In this document: piece after piece, positions 45,097 to 54,304 of the stretch
Numbering within the stretch: position 1 is the stretch's first letter
Layout of the letters: every line of letters starts with the position of its first letter
Assembly: GCF_030553305.1 (NCBI RefSeq)
Contig: NZ_JARRAH010000002.1
Span: 62,001-126,000, forward strand
Reading direction: 5' to 3'
Origin: Halomarina ordinaria
Lineage (GTDB): Archaea > Halobacteriota > Halobacteria > Halobacteriales > Haloarculaceae
Length of the DNA stretch: 64,000 bases
The notes under the pieces: generated by a model
Databases searched by the model: none
What the model was told of the DNA's origin: nothing
Seen by the model: the letters and a program-made list of their open reading frames with translations, nothing else
Translations under genes and position numbers: made by a program

Positions 45097-46031
45097 CGTG
45101 AGACCTCCTCCGCCCCGAACAGACCGGTCGGTTTGACGTACAACAACACGACGAACATCCCGAAGATAACGATCTCGTATACTGTTCCCGGGAGGTAGTA
45201 GCTCCCGTACACCTCTATGAGCCCGATGACGAGTCCCCCGACGAGCGCACCAGGGAACGAGCCGAGACCGCCCAAGACTACGATGACGAACGCCTTCACG
45301 AGGTAGGTCTCACCAGCAAATGGGTCGACTGGTGAGAACAGAACGATGGCCCCACCGCCAAGACCGGCCAACGCAGCCCCCAGTCCGAAGGTTAGATGAT
45401 CGATTCGAGGAACGTTGATACCCATGTACCACGCAGCGTCGCGGTTGTCTGCGGTCGCGCGGAGCGCCCGTCCGAGTTTCGTGTAATAGAGGAAGGCCCA
45501 GCACGCAACGATCGACAGGAGGGCGATGACGAGGGCGTATAGCTGTGCTCTGGGGATACTCGCCCCGAGGACCTGATAGTTACCGAGCTGGATCCCCAGC
45601 GAGCGAGAATCGGCGCCGAACGCGATTTCCAGTAGCGCAATGATGATGAACGAGATGCCGAGCGTGACGATGAACTGATTTTCCTCGGGTTTCTCGATAA
45701 TCGGCTCGATCGTTAGCACGCTCAACGCGACCCCGAGGACGAACAGTAACACGACGCTGACGATAATCGTGAGGAATGGAGACACTCCAAACGTCGACGA
45801 AACCCACCACGAGGAGAACATACCGAGGACGAGGAACGAGCCGTGGGCGAAGTTCACGATATCCATCACACCGAAGATCATCGTGAGTCCCAGTGCGGCC
45901 AGGGCATAGATTCCCCCCAACAGGAGCCCGAACACTAACAGCTGAAGTAAGACGGGGTTGAGACCTATCAAATCACCGAATAATTCTCGAAGCGGCTCAA
46001 GCACCCCGCTCTGTACGGCAAGATGTAACAT
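45093..46031 (-). CDS. livH: Branched-chain amino-acid-type ABC permease (LivH)
   Basis: A 312-residue membrane permease with about 8 hydrophobic segments and the LivH motif GGIYALAALGLTMIFGVMDI (about residue 38). It forms the heterodimeric channel with LivM; both genes are coupled by a 4-bp overlap. The binding-protein gene lies 55 bp upstream on the same strand, so livK-livH-livM form one operon. Confidence 0.93.
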   Translation of the reverse strand: MLHLAVQSGVLEPLRELFGDLIGLNPVLLQLLVFGLLLGGIYALAALGLTMIFGVMDIVNFAHGSFLVLGMFSSWWVSSTFGVSPFLTIIVSVVLLFVLGVALSVLTIEPIIEKPEENQFIVTLGISFIIIALLEIAFGADSRSLGIQLGNYQVLGASIPRAQLYALVIALLSIVACWAFLYYTKLGRALRATADNRDAAWYMGINVPRIDHLTFGLGAALAGLGGGAIVLFSPVDPFAGETYLVKAFVIVVLGGLGSFPGALVGGLVIGLIEVYGSYYLPGTVYEIVIFGMFVVLLYVKPTGLFGAEEVSR

Positions 46032-46086
46032 ACCTCGGTGAAGGGGTATCTGTTACTTAATAGTTGCTCAACGGCGGGCCGTCAAC

Positions 46087-47379
46087 TCAGAACTGCGGAC
46101 TTGTCTGTGCGTACTCTTCCGGGAACACGACGTTCGCTTCCTGGTCCTGAACTTGGTGCATCGGGGCGAGACCGTTCTCGTTTTCTCCATCGTCTTGGAA
46201 CGTAATCGGCCCCATCGCAGCCGGGTGGTCTTCGACAGTAATGTTCTGGAGTGCACTCTGGATGTCACCCGGATCGGTCGAGCCAGCCTCTTCGATTGCG
46301 TTCGCAATGACGATAGTGCTAGCGTAACTCATCGAGGTGTGAATCACCTGTAACGGGTCACCGAACTCCTCCTCGTAGTCAGTGAAGATGGTCTCGGTCC
46401 AGTCGAGCGTGTGATCGAAGTCGTAGTTGTTCCCGAACCCACCCTCGACGAACTCCCCGATTTCCGAGATGACCTGTTCGGAGGTGAACGTCGGGGTCGA
46501 ACAGCCCGTGAGCAGCGATGGCCTGTAGTCAACGTTCTGCAGACTGTTTGCAAGCATGATACCACCGTTTCCGTAGCCGACGAACACGATAGCGTCGGGA
46601 TCGTTTTCTCTGGCCCTCGTGGCTTCGGTGTCGAGGTTCGACTGGTCAGCGGAGTAGGCGTCGGCGAACGCTATCTCCACATCGTTGTCCGGAAGTGCAC
46701 TCTGGAGTGTCTCGTTGATAGACTGGCCGAACGCCGTGTCGAGGTAGACGATTCCGGCAGTGTCCATCGTCTGGTCGTTCGAGCGCGCGACTTCAGGCAT
46801 GAACTCTGCGTAGTTCTGCGCGAACCCCGTTGCGTTGGGAGAGACACGGTAGACGTACTCTAGCTGGTTCTCTTGAAGAATCCGGTTAGCGACGGAAACG
46901 TCGATGAGGTGGGGGACTTGCTCGCGCTCGGCGATCTGAGCTGCAGACAGGGTCACCGGAGAGGAGTAACAGCCAGTGATAGCGACCGCTCCGGCTTCGA
47001 TGAGTTGTTGTTCGACTTCGCCCCCGAGCTCCTGAGTCCCCTCGTTATCGCCCCGCTCGACGGTGAGTGTTGCACCGTCGAGACTGGGGATACCTCCGTC
47101 GTCGAATCCCGGGACGACACCCCCCTGGTTGATGTGGGTCACGGCCAATTCGACGGCGCGCGCCATCGCACTTCCTGCCCTCGATAGATCCCCCGACAGT
47201 GGGTGGTTCGCCCCGATGACGATTTCGTCCGAGCTACTCGAGGAACCCCCACCGTTGCTTCCGTTCGTGGAATTGTCCCCTCCGCCAGCACAACCCGCTA
47301 GCCCGACGAGACTACCGGCACCGACCGTTGCGATGAACCGACGTCTACTGGTTTCCGTGAAATTGCTATCGCTTGCCAT
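46087..47379 (-). CDS. livK: ABC substrate-binding lipoprotein (LivK type)
   Basis: A 430-residue receptor of the periplasmic-binding fold type I. The leader has a twin-arginine signal (SRRRFIATVGAGSLVG) ending in a lipobox (LAGC, about residue 29), then a Ser/Gly/Asn-rich linker. The binding domain starts at EIVIGANHPLSGDLSRAG. It should capture a small molecule outside the cell and deliver it to LivHM. ATG 47379 is about 31 nt from a TATA box read on the minus strand at 47410-47419. Two FAD/PrpD gene pairs lie on either side of the operon, so the ligand is likely their substrate or its precursor. Confidence 0.92.
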   Translation of the reverse strand: MASDSNFTETSRRRFIATVGAGSLVGLAGCAGGGDNSTNGSNGGGSSSSSDEIVIGANHPLSGDLSRAGSAMARAVELAVTHINQGGVVPGFDDGGIPSLDGATLTVERGDNEGTQELGGEVEQQLIEAGAVAITGCYSSPVTLSAAQIAEREQVPHLIDVSVANRILQENQLEYVYRVSPNATGFAQNYAEFMPEVARSNDQTMDTAGIVYLDTAFGQSINETLQSALPDNDVEIAFADAYSADQSNLDTEATRARENDPDAIVFVGYGNGGIMLANSLQNVDYRPSLLTGCSTPTFTSEQVISEIGEFVEGGFGNNYDFDHTLDWTETIFTDYEEEFGDPLQVIHTSMSYASTIVIANAIEEAGSTDPGDIQSALQNITVEDHPAAMGPITFQDDGENENGLAPMHQVQDQEANVVFPEEYAQTSPQF

Positions 47380-47409
47380 GGATTGCTGTGTCACGACCTT
47401 AGTCGGATA

Positions 47410-47419
47410 CTATATAAAA
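47410..47419. promoter_or_regulatory. TATA box in the livK/flavoprotein divergent region
   Basis: CTATATAAAA (read TTTTATATAG on the minus strand) is about 31 nt ahead of the livK start at 47379 and about 72 nt ahead of the plus-strand flavoprotein start at 47491. Confidence 0.6.
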
Positions 47420-47490
47420 CTTGGTTTACAGAGAGTGCCACGACGGGTGTCGGTACCAACGCTTATGAGAACGTGTGGCAAGATGTGACT

Positions 47491-48990
47491 ATGTTCGTTC
47501 GTAATGTCGACCCAGAATTGGTCGACTGGGAATCGGAGACGGACTTCATCATCGTCGGTGGGGGAGGATGTGGCTTATCAGCCGCAGCGACCGCCGCTGC
47601 TCACTGTGATGTAACACTTCTCGAGAAAGCCGACCGGGTCGGCGGGAAAGCGCGTGTCGCCACCGGGCAAATCTGTGGAGTCGGCTCGTCACTCCAACAC
47701 GAACTCGGTATCGACGATAGCGCGGAGGCGTTCTACGAGGACCTCCTAGTCCAGCAGACCGAGACATCCGCTGAGCGCTACACCCTCAACCACGACCTCG
47801 TCACGACCGTTGCCGGCCGTTCGGGAGAGACGCTCGACTGGCTTATGTCAGAGGTCGGTGCGGGCCTGACGCTCCACACCGGCCGGTTCGAGATGGCTGG
47901 CCATCGCGTCCATCGGACGCACTATCCCGTCCGCGCCGACGGAGTTATTCCACGAGCAGGCCAGCCAGTCACCGATGCACTCCATGAAACTGCTCTCGAC
48001 CGCGATGTCGATATCAGAACCGAATTCCCCTGCGACCAACTAGTGCTCGACGAGGAGACGGGACAGATTATCGGTGTCGCCTCCAAAGAGAATCCGAGCG
48101 CTGTCCCGCGTCGTCAGTCAACAATCATGATACGGGCTGAGCACGTCCTGCTGGCCTGTGATGGGTTCGCAGCTAATCCAGAACTGGTCGCCGAGCGCCT
48201 CCCGGAGATCGCCGACCTGGACTACTGGGGGACCCGCGAGAACACGGGGGATGCGCTCCGCATCGCCGAGGAACTCGGTCTTCGCCTCGACGAACCGTTG
48301 TACGACATGCACGGCCCGTTTACCGTCCCGGAGGGCGTCTACCTCCCGAACGAACTCGTCAAGGCCGGCTCTATCATCGTCAACGAGGACGCAGAACGCT
48401 TCATGGACTGCGGGAACGTCCCCTACCGGATGATGGACATGCACATCCTCGACCAGGAGAGCTCGACCGGGTACCTCGTCCTCGACGAGTCTATCGTCGA
48501 CTTGTTCATTGATGAACCGCTCACGACCCACCAGTTCTCGTTCCTGCTCGACGAGGACTGTTTCGACGTTTCGGACTCGGTGGCGGCGGTCGCTGACCGC
48601 TACGGTCTCGACGCCAACGACCTCGCCCGCACTATCGAGTCGGTCAACCGAGCCGCCCGCGACGACGACGCCGAGGTCCCTTATGGCCGGGCGTACCCCC
48701 ACAATCTCGCGCCGCCGTTCTACACGGCAAAGATACGGCCGATGTACGTCAAGGCGCGACAGGGCATCGTAGTCGACGAGCGGATGCGGGTCGTCCGGGA
48801 GGACGGGTCGGTCATCGAGAACCTTTACGCGGGGGGAAACGCCTCCGAGAGTCTGGAGGCCGGAGACCCCAACGTCTACATCCCGGGGATGGACCTCATG
48901 ACGGCGCTCACCGAGGGTCACTTAGTCGGCGAGTTCGTTGGCAAATCGGTCGCCGGGGCTGCAGGCGAGGACACGGAGGGACGGGCGTGA
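47491..48990 (+). CDS. FAD-dependent dehydrogenase, fumarate-reductase flavoprotein type (second copy)
   Basis: A 499-residue homologue of the flavoprotein at 42028-43458. FAD motif FIIVGGGGCGLSAAATAAA lies at about residue 18, VGGKARVATGQICGVG follows, and VIENLYAGGNASESLEAGD is near the C-terminus. It likely oxidises or reduces a carboxylate with a neighbouring C-C bond. The stop overlaps the GTG of the MmgE/PrpD gene (GTGA). The gene order and overlap mirror the first copy, pointing to duplication of the whole pair. ATG 47491 is preferred. Confidence 0.9.
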   Translation: MFVRNVDPELVDWESETDFIIVGGGGCGLSAAATAAAHCDVTLLEKADRVGGKARVATGQICGVGSSLQHELGIDDSAEAFYEDLLVQQTETSAERYTLNHDLVTTVAGRSGETLDWLMSEVGAGLTLHTGRFEMAGHRVHRTHYPVRADGVIPRAGQPVTDALHETALDRDVDIRTEFPCDQLVLDEETGQIIGVASKENPSAVPRRQSTIMIRAEHVLLACDGFAANPELVAERLPEIADLDYWGTRENTGDALRIAEELGLRLDEPLYDMHGPFTVPEGVYLPNELVKAGSIIVNEDAERFMDCGNVPYRMMDMHILDQESSTGYLVLDESIVDLFIDEPLTTHQFSFLLDEDCFDVSDSVAAVADRYGLDANDLARTIESVNRAARDDDAEVPYGRAYPHNLAPPFYTAKIRPMYVKARQGIVVDERMRVVREDGSVIENLYAGGNASESLEAGDPNVYIPGMDLMTALTEGHLVGEFVGKSVAGAAGEDTEGRA

Positions 48991-50321
48991 GTGCCGAGAC
49001 GGACCTCGCGACGTTCGCGGCCGACCTCACATGGGCGGACATCCCCGAGACCGTCCGTTCGCACGCCTGCCTCGTACTCGCCGATACCGTAGCAGCGACG
49101 GTCGGCGGGTCTACCGACCCCGACGTCCGAGGTTTCGTCGGGGAGGCCTGCGAGCGCACGCCCGGCCGAGCGACCGTCATCGGTCACGGCGCGACCACGT
49201 CGCGGTACCTCGCGGCGTTCGCCAACGGTGCCGCGGGGACGGTGCTCGAACTCGACGAGGGCCATAAGTTCGCTGCGGGCCACCCGGCGATACACGTCCT
49301 CCCGGCGCTGCTCGCCGACGCCGAGGTCGATGCCGGGAGCGGCCGTGACCTGCTCGTCGCGTTCGTCGTGGGCTACGAGGCCGCCGCCCGGGCCGGACGC
49401 GCGTGCTACCCGCTCGCGGCGGGCTACCACCCACACGGTGTCTGGGGACCGGTCGGCGCCGCCGTCGGCGTCGCCGTCCACCGCGGATACGACGCCGAGG
49501 ATATCCGGACAGCAGCGCGCATCGCCGCCAAGGATGCCCAGCACACGCTGATGGCGGCGGCGACCGAGGGTGCGACCGTCCGCCAGGCGTTCGCCGGCGG
49601 TGCGAACCTCTCGGGGCTCCTTGCCGCCGACCTCGCTGCTGCGGGGTTCTCCGGTGTCGAGGACGGGGTCGCCAGACACCTCGATCTCGCCGCTGACGGC
49701 GAGGTCGACCGCGAGGCGCTCGGTGCCGAATTGGGCGAGCGCTGGGACGTCACGCTCGGATATTTCAAACGCCACGCAGCCTGTCGCTACACTCACCCCA
49801 CCATCGATGCGGTCGAGGCCCTCCTCGACGATGGCCTCGACCCGGCAACCGTCGAGCGTGTCCGTGTCGAGACGTACCCGACGGCGGCCGGTCTCACCGA
49901 GACTCACCCACGCAACGCGCTCCAGGCGAAGTTCTCCGTCCCGTTCGCCGTCGCTACCAGACTCGTCCACAGCACCGCCGGCAAGGCGGCGTTCGTCGAC
50001 GACGCCATCGACGACGCGGCGCTAGCGCTCGCCGACCGGGTCGAGGTGGTCGCCACCGACGAGATGCGCGATAGACTCCCCGACCGGCGGTCCGCGCGGG
50101 TCACGATGAGAACGACCGACGGCACCTCGGTCACGGAGGAGGTGGTCCACGCGGCCGGCGGAGCCGAGCGACCGTACGACGAGGCGGCTATCCACGAGAA
50201 GTTCGATGCCCTCGTCCGGCCGGTGCTCGGCGACACGCGAAGAGACACGCTGTGGGCCGCGACGCGCGAGGGGCCGGCCGACCCGCAGTCGCTCTGTGCC
50301 CTGCTCCGGGCGGACGACTGA
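48987..50321 (+). CDS. MmgE/PrpD family protein (second copy)
   Basis: A 444-residue homologue of the first MmgE/PrpD protein. Conserved blocks occur in the same order: NGAAGTVLELDEGHKFAAGH (about residue 75), AAGYHPHGVWGPVGAA, then FKRHAACRYTHPTIDAVEAL (about residue 258). The start is a GTG overlapping the flavoprotein stop. The aligned EGH and CRYTHP segments probably form the active site. Family chemistry is dehydration, decarboxylation or epimerisation of polycarboxylates. It is convergent with livF. Confidence 0.88.
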   Translation: MSAETDLATFAADLTWADIPETVRSHACLVLADTVAATVGGSTDPDVRGFVGEACERTPGRATVIGHGATTSRYLAAFANGAAGTVLELDEGHKFAAGHPAIHVLPALLADAEVDAGSGRDLLVAFVVGYEAAARAGRACYPLAAGYHPHGVWGPVGAAVGVAVHRGYDAEDIRTAARIAAKDAQHTLMAAATEGATVRQAFAGGANLSGLLAADLAAAGFSGVEDGVARHLDLAADGEVDREALGAELGERWDVTLGYFKRHAACRYTHPTIDAVEALLDDGLDPATVERVRVETYPTAAGLTETHPRNALQAKFSVPFAVATRLVHSTAGKAAFVDDAIDDAALALADRVEVVATDEMRDRLPDRRSARVTMRTTDGTSVTEEVVHAAGGAERPYDEAAIHEKFDALVRPVLGDTRRDTLWAATREGPADPQSLCALLRADD

Positions 50322-50374
50322 CCGACAGGAGACGACGAACCGAACGCGAGGCGACAACCGCCGGTCGCGGTGCC

Positions 50375-51139
50375 TCAGTTGATGCCGAGGTACAGTTCGA
50401 TGAGTTCGTCCTCCTCGGCGAGGTCAGCGGGCGGACCGTCGAACTGCGTACGCCCCTGTGCGAGAATATAGACGTGGTCTGCGACCCGCAGCGCGGTCTT
50501 GACGTTCTGCTCGACCAGCACGACCTGGACGCCGCTGTCGACGAGTGTCTGGACCTGGTCCATCACGTCGTCTACTAGCGCCGGCGCGAGGCCTGCCGAT
50601 GGTTCGTCGAGGAGGAAGACATCCGCGCCAGAGACCATCGCGCGGGCGAAACTCAGCATCATCTGCTGGCCCCCCGAGAGCGCGCGGGCTTGTGCCGCCG
50701 TCTTGTCGCTGAGCACGGGGAACGCATCGAGCGCATCGTCTATGCGCCGCCGTACGACGTCGTCGTCGTCGACCGAGTGGCCCCCAAGCAGGAGATTCTC
50801 CCGGACCGTCATCGTCGGGAACAGCCCCCCGTCCTGTGGGACGGTGATGATACCAGCGTCGACCATGTCGCTGGCGTTGGCGTCGGTCAAGTCACGATCG
50901 CCCATCCGCTTGCGCCCGCTCCAGAGGGGGAGTTTGCCGCCCATAGCCTTGATGAGTGTCGACTTCCCCGATCCGTTGGGACCGAAGATACAGGTGACCC
51001 CCTCGTGGCTCCGCGCCGACACGCCGTGGATGATCTCGTGGTTCCCATACCCCGTCACCACGTCCTCGACGACGAGTCGGTCGGCCCGCGGGGACACGGC
51101 GTCGCCGTCGTCGGCCGTCGGGTCCGGGTCGACGCTCAT
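50375..51139 (-). CDS. livF: ABC transporter ATPase (LivF type)
   Basis: A 254-residue ATPase. Walker A GPNGSGKST lies at about residue 53, the signature ALSGGQQMM near residue 150 and Walker B VFLLDEPSAGLAP follows. It has the short form typical of LivF. The start overlaps the stop of livG by 4 bp. It powers the LivHM permease encoded 4-6 kb away. The physical gap between livK-H-M and livG-F is filled by the second flavoprotein-PrpD pair. Confidence 0.92.
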   Translation of the reverse strand: MSVDPDPTADDGDAVSPRADRLVVEDVVTGYGNHEIIHGVSARSHEGVTCIFGPNGSGKSTLIKAMGGKLPLWSGRKRMGDRDLTDANASDMVDAGIITVPQDGGLFPTMTVRENLLLGGHSVDDDDVVRRRIDDALDAFPVLSDKTAAQARALSGGQQMMLSFARAMVSGADVFLLDEPSAGLAPALVDDVMDQVQTLVDSGVQVVLVEQNVKTALRVADHVYILAQGRTQFDGPPADLAEEDELIELYLGIN

Positions 51140-51876
51140 CCGAGCACCTCCTCGATATCGCTCTCGGCGCCGAGGTACGCATCACGGACCCGCGACTCCG
51201 CGGTCACCTCGTCGAACGTCCCCTCTGCGATGATGCGCCCCTGATCGAAGACGCTGACCGTGTCCGCAAACTCCCTGATGAGGTCCATGTCGTGTTCAAC
51301 GATGACGAACGTCGTCCCACGGTCGTTCATCGCGAGCAGTCGGTCGAGGATGCGCTTCTGGAGGGCGGGGTTGACGCCCGCAGTCGGTTCGTCGAGGAGG
51401 ATGCACTTCGGGTCGAGCATGAGCAGGCGCGCCAGTTCGAGGAGTTTCTGTTGTCCGCCGCTCATCTCGCTGGCCTCGTCGTCCGCGAGGTGGGCGATGT
51501 CGAGGAACTCCAGTATCTCGCCGGCGCGTTCGCGCTTCTCGGAGCGGACCCGAAGTCCCTTCGAGTGGACCGCGAGAAGGTTCTCTCGGACGGTCAGACT
51601 CTCGAACGGCGAGACGATCTGGAACGTCCGTGCTAGTCCCTTGCGCGCGATCTCGTGGGAGGCGAGCCGCGTTACGTCTTCGCCGTCGAACGTCACCGTC
51701 CCCCCGTCTGGCTGGTAGAATCCGGTGACCGTGTTGAAGAACGTCGACTTTCCACTGCCGTTCGGCCCGATGATGCCCCGCACTTCGCCGTCCTTGACGG
51801 AGAGGGAGATACCGTCGTTCGCGACGAGCGCGCCGAACGTCTTGCGCAATCCGTCGGTCTCAAGAAGCGGTGCCAT
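51136..51876 (-). CDS. livG: ABC transporter ATPase (LivG type)
   Basis: A 246-residue ATPase. Walker A is in GIIGPNGSGKSTFFNTVTGF (about residue 34), the signature EMSGGQQKLLELARLLM follows, Walker B is CILLDEPTAGVNP and the H-loop is FVIVEHDMD. The C-terminal GRIIAEGTFDEVTA is typical of LivG. ATG 51876 is the natural start; the frame upstream has no family similarity. It forms an operon with livF. Confidence 0.93.
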   Translation of the reverse strand: MAPLLETDGLRKTFGALVANDGISLSVKDGEVRGIIGPNGSGKSTFFNTVTGFYQPDGGTVTFDGEDVTRLASHEIARKGLARTFQIVSPFESLTVRENLLAVHSKGLRVRSEKRERAGEILEFLDIAHLADDEASEMSGGQQKLLELARLLMLDPKCILLDEPTAGVNPALQKRILDRLLAMNDRGTTFVIVEHDMDLIREFADTVSVFDQGRIIAEGTFDEVTAESRVRDAYLGAESDIEEVLG

Positions 51877-52054
51877 TGACCAGGGTGATGCAAGGTACCA
51901 ACTTAAGCGTTGGTACACAGTTGCACGCACAGTCACTTCGCCTGGGGCGCGATTCACTCGACAGTGGAGAATCCCCTAACGATGCACAACGCATCCGCCT
52001 GCAGGCACTCCGCCGTGGCGAAACACACAACGTGTCTTACTGCGATGTGGTGGC

Positions 52055-52828
52055 ATGGATCAGCTTCTGGGCGACCGGACGGCAGTCGTCACCGGCGCGA
52101 CCAGCGGAATCGGGCGAGCCATCGCGCGACGGTTCGCCGCTCACGGCGCGGACGTCGTCGTCGCGGACCTGCGCGAACAGCCTCGTGAAGGGGGTGCGCC
52201 GACACACGAGCGTATCGCCGACGAGACCGACCGGCGGGCGCGGTTCGTCGAGTGCGACGTCCGCGACCCGACCGCCTTGGAGCAGGCGGTGGCGGCCGCC
52301 GACGGTTTCGGTGGTGTGGACGTGATGGTGAATAATGCGGGCGTCTTCCGCGCTGAATCATTCCTGACCGCCGACGAGGCGGAATTCGACCGCGTGTTCG
52401 AGACGAACGTGAAGGGGACGTACTTCGGATCGCAGGCAGCCGCCCGGCGGATGGTCAATCGGGGTGGCGGGAGCATTGTCAACCTCTCGTCGACCGCGGG
52501 GCTGTACGGCGTGGGCGACTACGTCGCGTACTCGGCGTCGAAGGGCGCGGTGCGACTCATGACCTACGCACTGGCCGACGCGCTCGGGTCCGACGGCGTC
52601 CGGGCGAACGTCGTCCACCCCGGCGTCGTTGAGACGGCGATGACCCGCGAGGACAGTCGAGTCGTGGGCACCGACGCGGGCGAGGCGTTCAGAGACCGCA
52701 TCCCGCTCGGCGCGTTCGGCCGGCCCGAAGACGTCGCCGATGCGGCGCTGTACCTCGCGAGCGACCTTGCACGCTACGTCACGGGGGAGTCACTGGTCGT
52801 CGACGGCGGCATCCACTCGACAGGGTGA
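52055..52828 (+). CDS. Short-chain dehydrogenase/reductase
   Basis: A 257-residue classical SDR. The cofactor motif TGATSGIG lies at about residue 13, NNAG (VMVNNAGVF) near 91, catalytic Ser in NLSSTAGLYG, and Tyr-x3-Lys in YSASKGA (about residue 155). It should oxidise or reduce a hydroxyl/keto group with NAD(P). It is divergent from livG and precedes the catabolic run starting at 53229. The substrate is unknown; a hydroxy-acyl intermediate of this pathway is plausible. Confidence 0.9.
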   Translation: MDQLLGDRTAVVTGATSGIGRAIARRFAAHGADVVVADLREQPREGGAPTHERIADETDRRARFVECDVRDPTALEQAVAAADGFGGVDVMVNNAGVFRAESFLTADEAEFDRVFETNVKGTYFGSQAAARRMVNRGGGSIVNLSSTAGLYGVGDYVAYSASKGAVRLMTYALADALGSDGVRANVVHPGVVETAMTREDSRVVGTDAGEAFRDRIPLGAFGRPEDVADAALYLASDLARYVTGESLVVDGGIHSTG

Positions 52829-52900
52829 GTCCGTGTCGACGTTCTCACCGGTAGCTCCTCTTGAATGAACAGTGTCCGCGCGGTGCCGTTGCGGTGGACC

Positions 52901-53079
52901 CATCAGACCTGGAAGCAGGGAATCTCCCGCGAAGTCTAGCTCTCGGTCGCTTGCCGGTAGCGTCACATCCGCAACAACCTCGACGACAGTGCCGTCGTCG
53001 CAGGCGACTTCACTCTGCATCGTCCACCCTCGGTGACGCGGGCGTTCAGAACGGCCAGGTCTACGGTAGCGTGAGGCAT
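52901..53079 (-). pseudogene. 5' fragment of a decayed amidohydrolase gene
   Basis: From the ATG at 53079 the minus strand reads MPHATVDLAVLNARVTEGGR. After a frame change it continues CDDGTVVEVVADVTLPASDR and FAGDSLLPGLM. This is the beta-sandwich start of dihydroorotase/hydantoinase-type amidohydrolases up to the point where the HxH metal motif should follow. The rest is absent. It lies 2 kb from the intact cyclic amidohydrolase, so it may be debris of a second copy or of an earlier pathway. The remaining 150 bp to the next gene are non-coding. Confidence 0.6.
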
Positions 53080-53228
53080 GTATCGGAGTGCGGGGGTCGC
53101 TCGCAAAAGTGTAGCGGGGGCGCGACAGCTTTACCACCCCGTGAAGTGCACTCGTATGACATGGACTGGACGGCACGACCGAACCGTGAGAGGCGACCGA
53201 CGAACGCGGCGGCTTTCCGGAGGCCGGC

Positions 53229-54233
53229 GTGACGACCGACGAAAATCGGACGGGGGTATTGTTCGCCCTGCGTGACGACCCAGCGCTGGCGGCGCGGGCG
53301 GAGGCGCTCGGCTACGACTCCGTGTGGGCGGCCGAGGGTCAGGGGATGACCGCGTTCGGGAAACTGGAGCGCTGGGCAGTCTACACCGATGAGATTCGTC
53401 TGGCGACGGGTATCGTCAACGTGTTCTCGCGGACGCCCGCGGCGGTGGCAGCCGCGACGGCGACGCTCGATCGGCACTCGGGCGAGCGAGCCGTCCTGGG
53501 CTTAGGGGTCGCTCACCCGGGCGTCGTCGAGACGTTCCACGGCGTGGAGTTCGACCGACCGCTCGCCCGAATGCACGAGTACGTCGAACTCGTCCGACGG
53601 TACCTCCGTGGGGAGGCGGCGGGGTTCGACGGTGAGTTCTATACCCCCGAGCGGACGAGTTTCTGGGCGGCGTTCGAACCCGAACGGGCGTCGGTCCCCA
53701 TCTATAACGGGGCGCTCGGCCCGGCGAACGTCCGGCTGACCGGCGAGGTTGCCGACGGCTGGCTGCCGAACCTCTACCCCCACGGGCGCTTCGAGGAGGC
53801 GATGGGATGGCTCGCCGAGGGGGTGGACCGTGCTGACCGCGACCTTGAGGACATCGACGTGGCGATGTACGTGTTGACGTCGGTCCACGAGGACCCGTCC
53901 GTCGCATACGAGGCGGCGGCCTACCACGTGGCGTACTACCTCCGGGACGTCCCCGGCTACTACGGCCGGGTCGCCGAGGAGGCGGGATACGGGGCGGCGG
54001 TCGAGGCCGCCTGTGACGCCGAGACCACCGAGGAAGCCGCACGGCGTCTCCCCGAGACGTTCCTCGACGTCGTCGGCCTGGTGGGCACGCCAACATCGGT
54101 GCGCGAGCGACTCGAGGCCATCCGTGAGATGGGTGTCGACCTGCCCGTCGTTCGCGCGCCGGCGGGGACCGACGAGGCATGGGTCGAGCGGACGCTGGAG
54201 GCGTGCGCGCCGGGCGAGGCGAACACGCAGTAG
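53229..54233 (+). CDS. LLM-class flavin/F420-dependent oxidoreductase
   Basis: A 334-residue TIM-barrel oxidoreductase of the luciferase-like monooxygenase class. LAARAEALGYDSVWAAEG (about residue 22), then LATGIVNVFSRTPAAVAAA and LGLGVAHPGVVE are typical of its F420-dependent branch (Mer/Fgd/ADH-like). In haloarchaea these enzymes use F420 to oxidise alcohols or reduce C=C and C=N bonds. The GTG at 53229 is the preferred start. It heads a plus-strand run that continues through the amidase, amidohydrolase and aconitase-like genes. Its step may be reduction of an imide or ring double bond; this is inference. Confidence 0.88.
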   Translation: MTTDENRTGVLFALRDDPALAARAEALGYDSVWAAEGQGMTAFGKLERWAVYTDEIRLATGIVNVFSRTPAAVAAATATLDRHSGERAVLGLGVAHPGVVETFHGVEFDRPLARMHEYVELVRRYLRGEAAGFDGEFYTPERTSFWAAFEPERASVPIYNGALGPANVRLTGEVADGWLPNLYPHGRFEEAMGWLAEGVDRADRDLEDIDVAMYVLTSVHEDPSVAYEAAAYHVAYYLRDVPGYYGRVAEEAGYGAAVEAACDAETTEEAARRLPETFLDVVGLVGTPTSVRERLEAIREMGVDLPVVRAPAGTDEAWVERTLEACAPGEANTQ

Positions 54234-54304
54234 CGTTCGACCCCCCTGGTGCGCAGGTGACGAAATTTTATACCGGTGGCCACCCCAGCCGTGTGTGAGA
54301 GATA

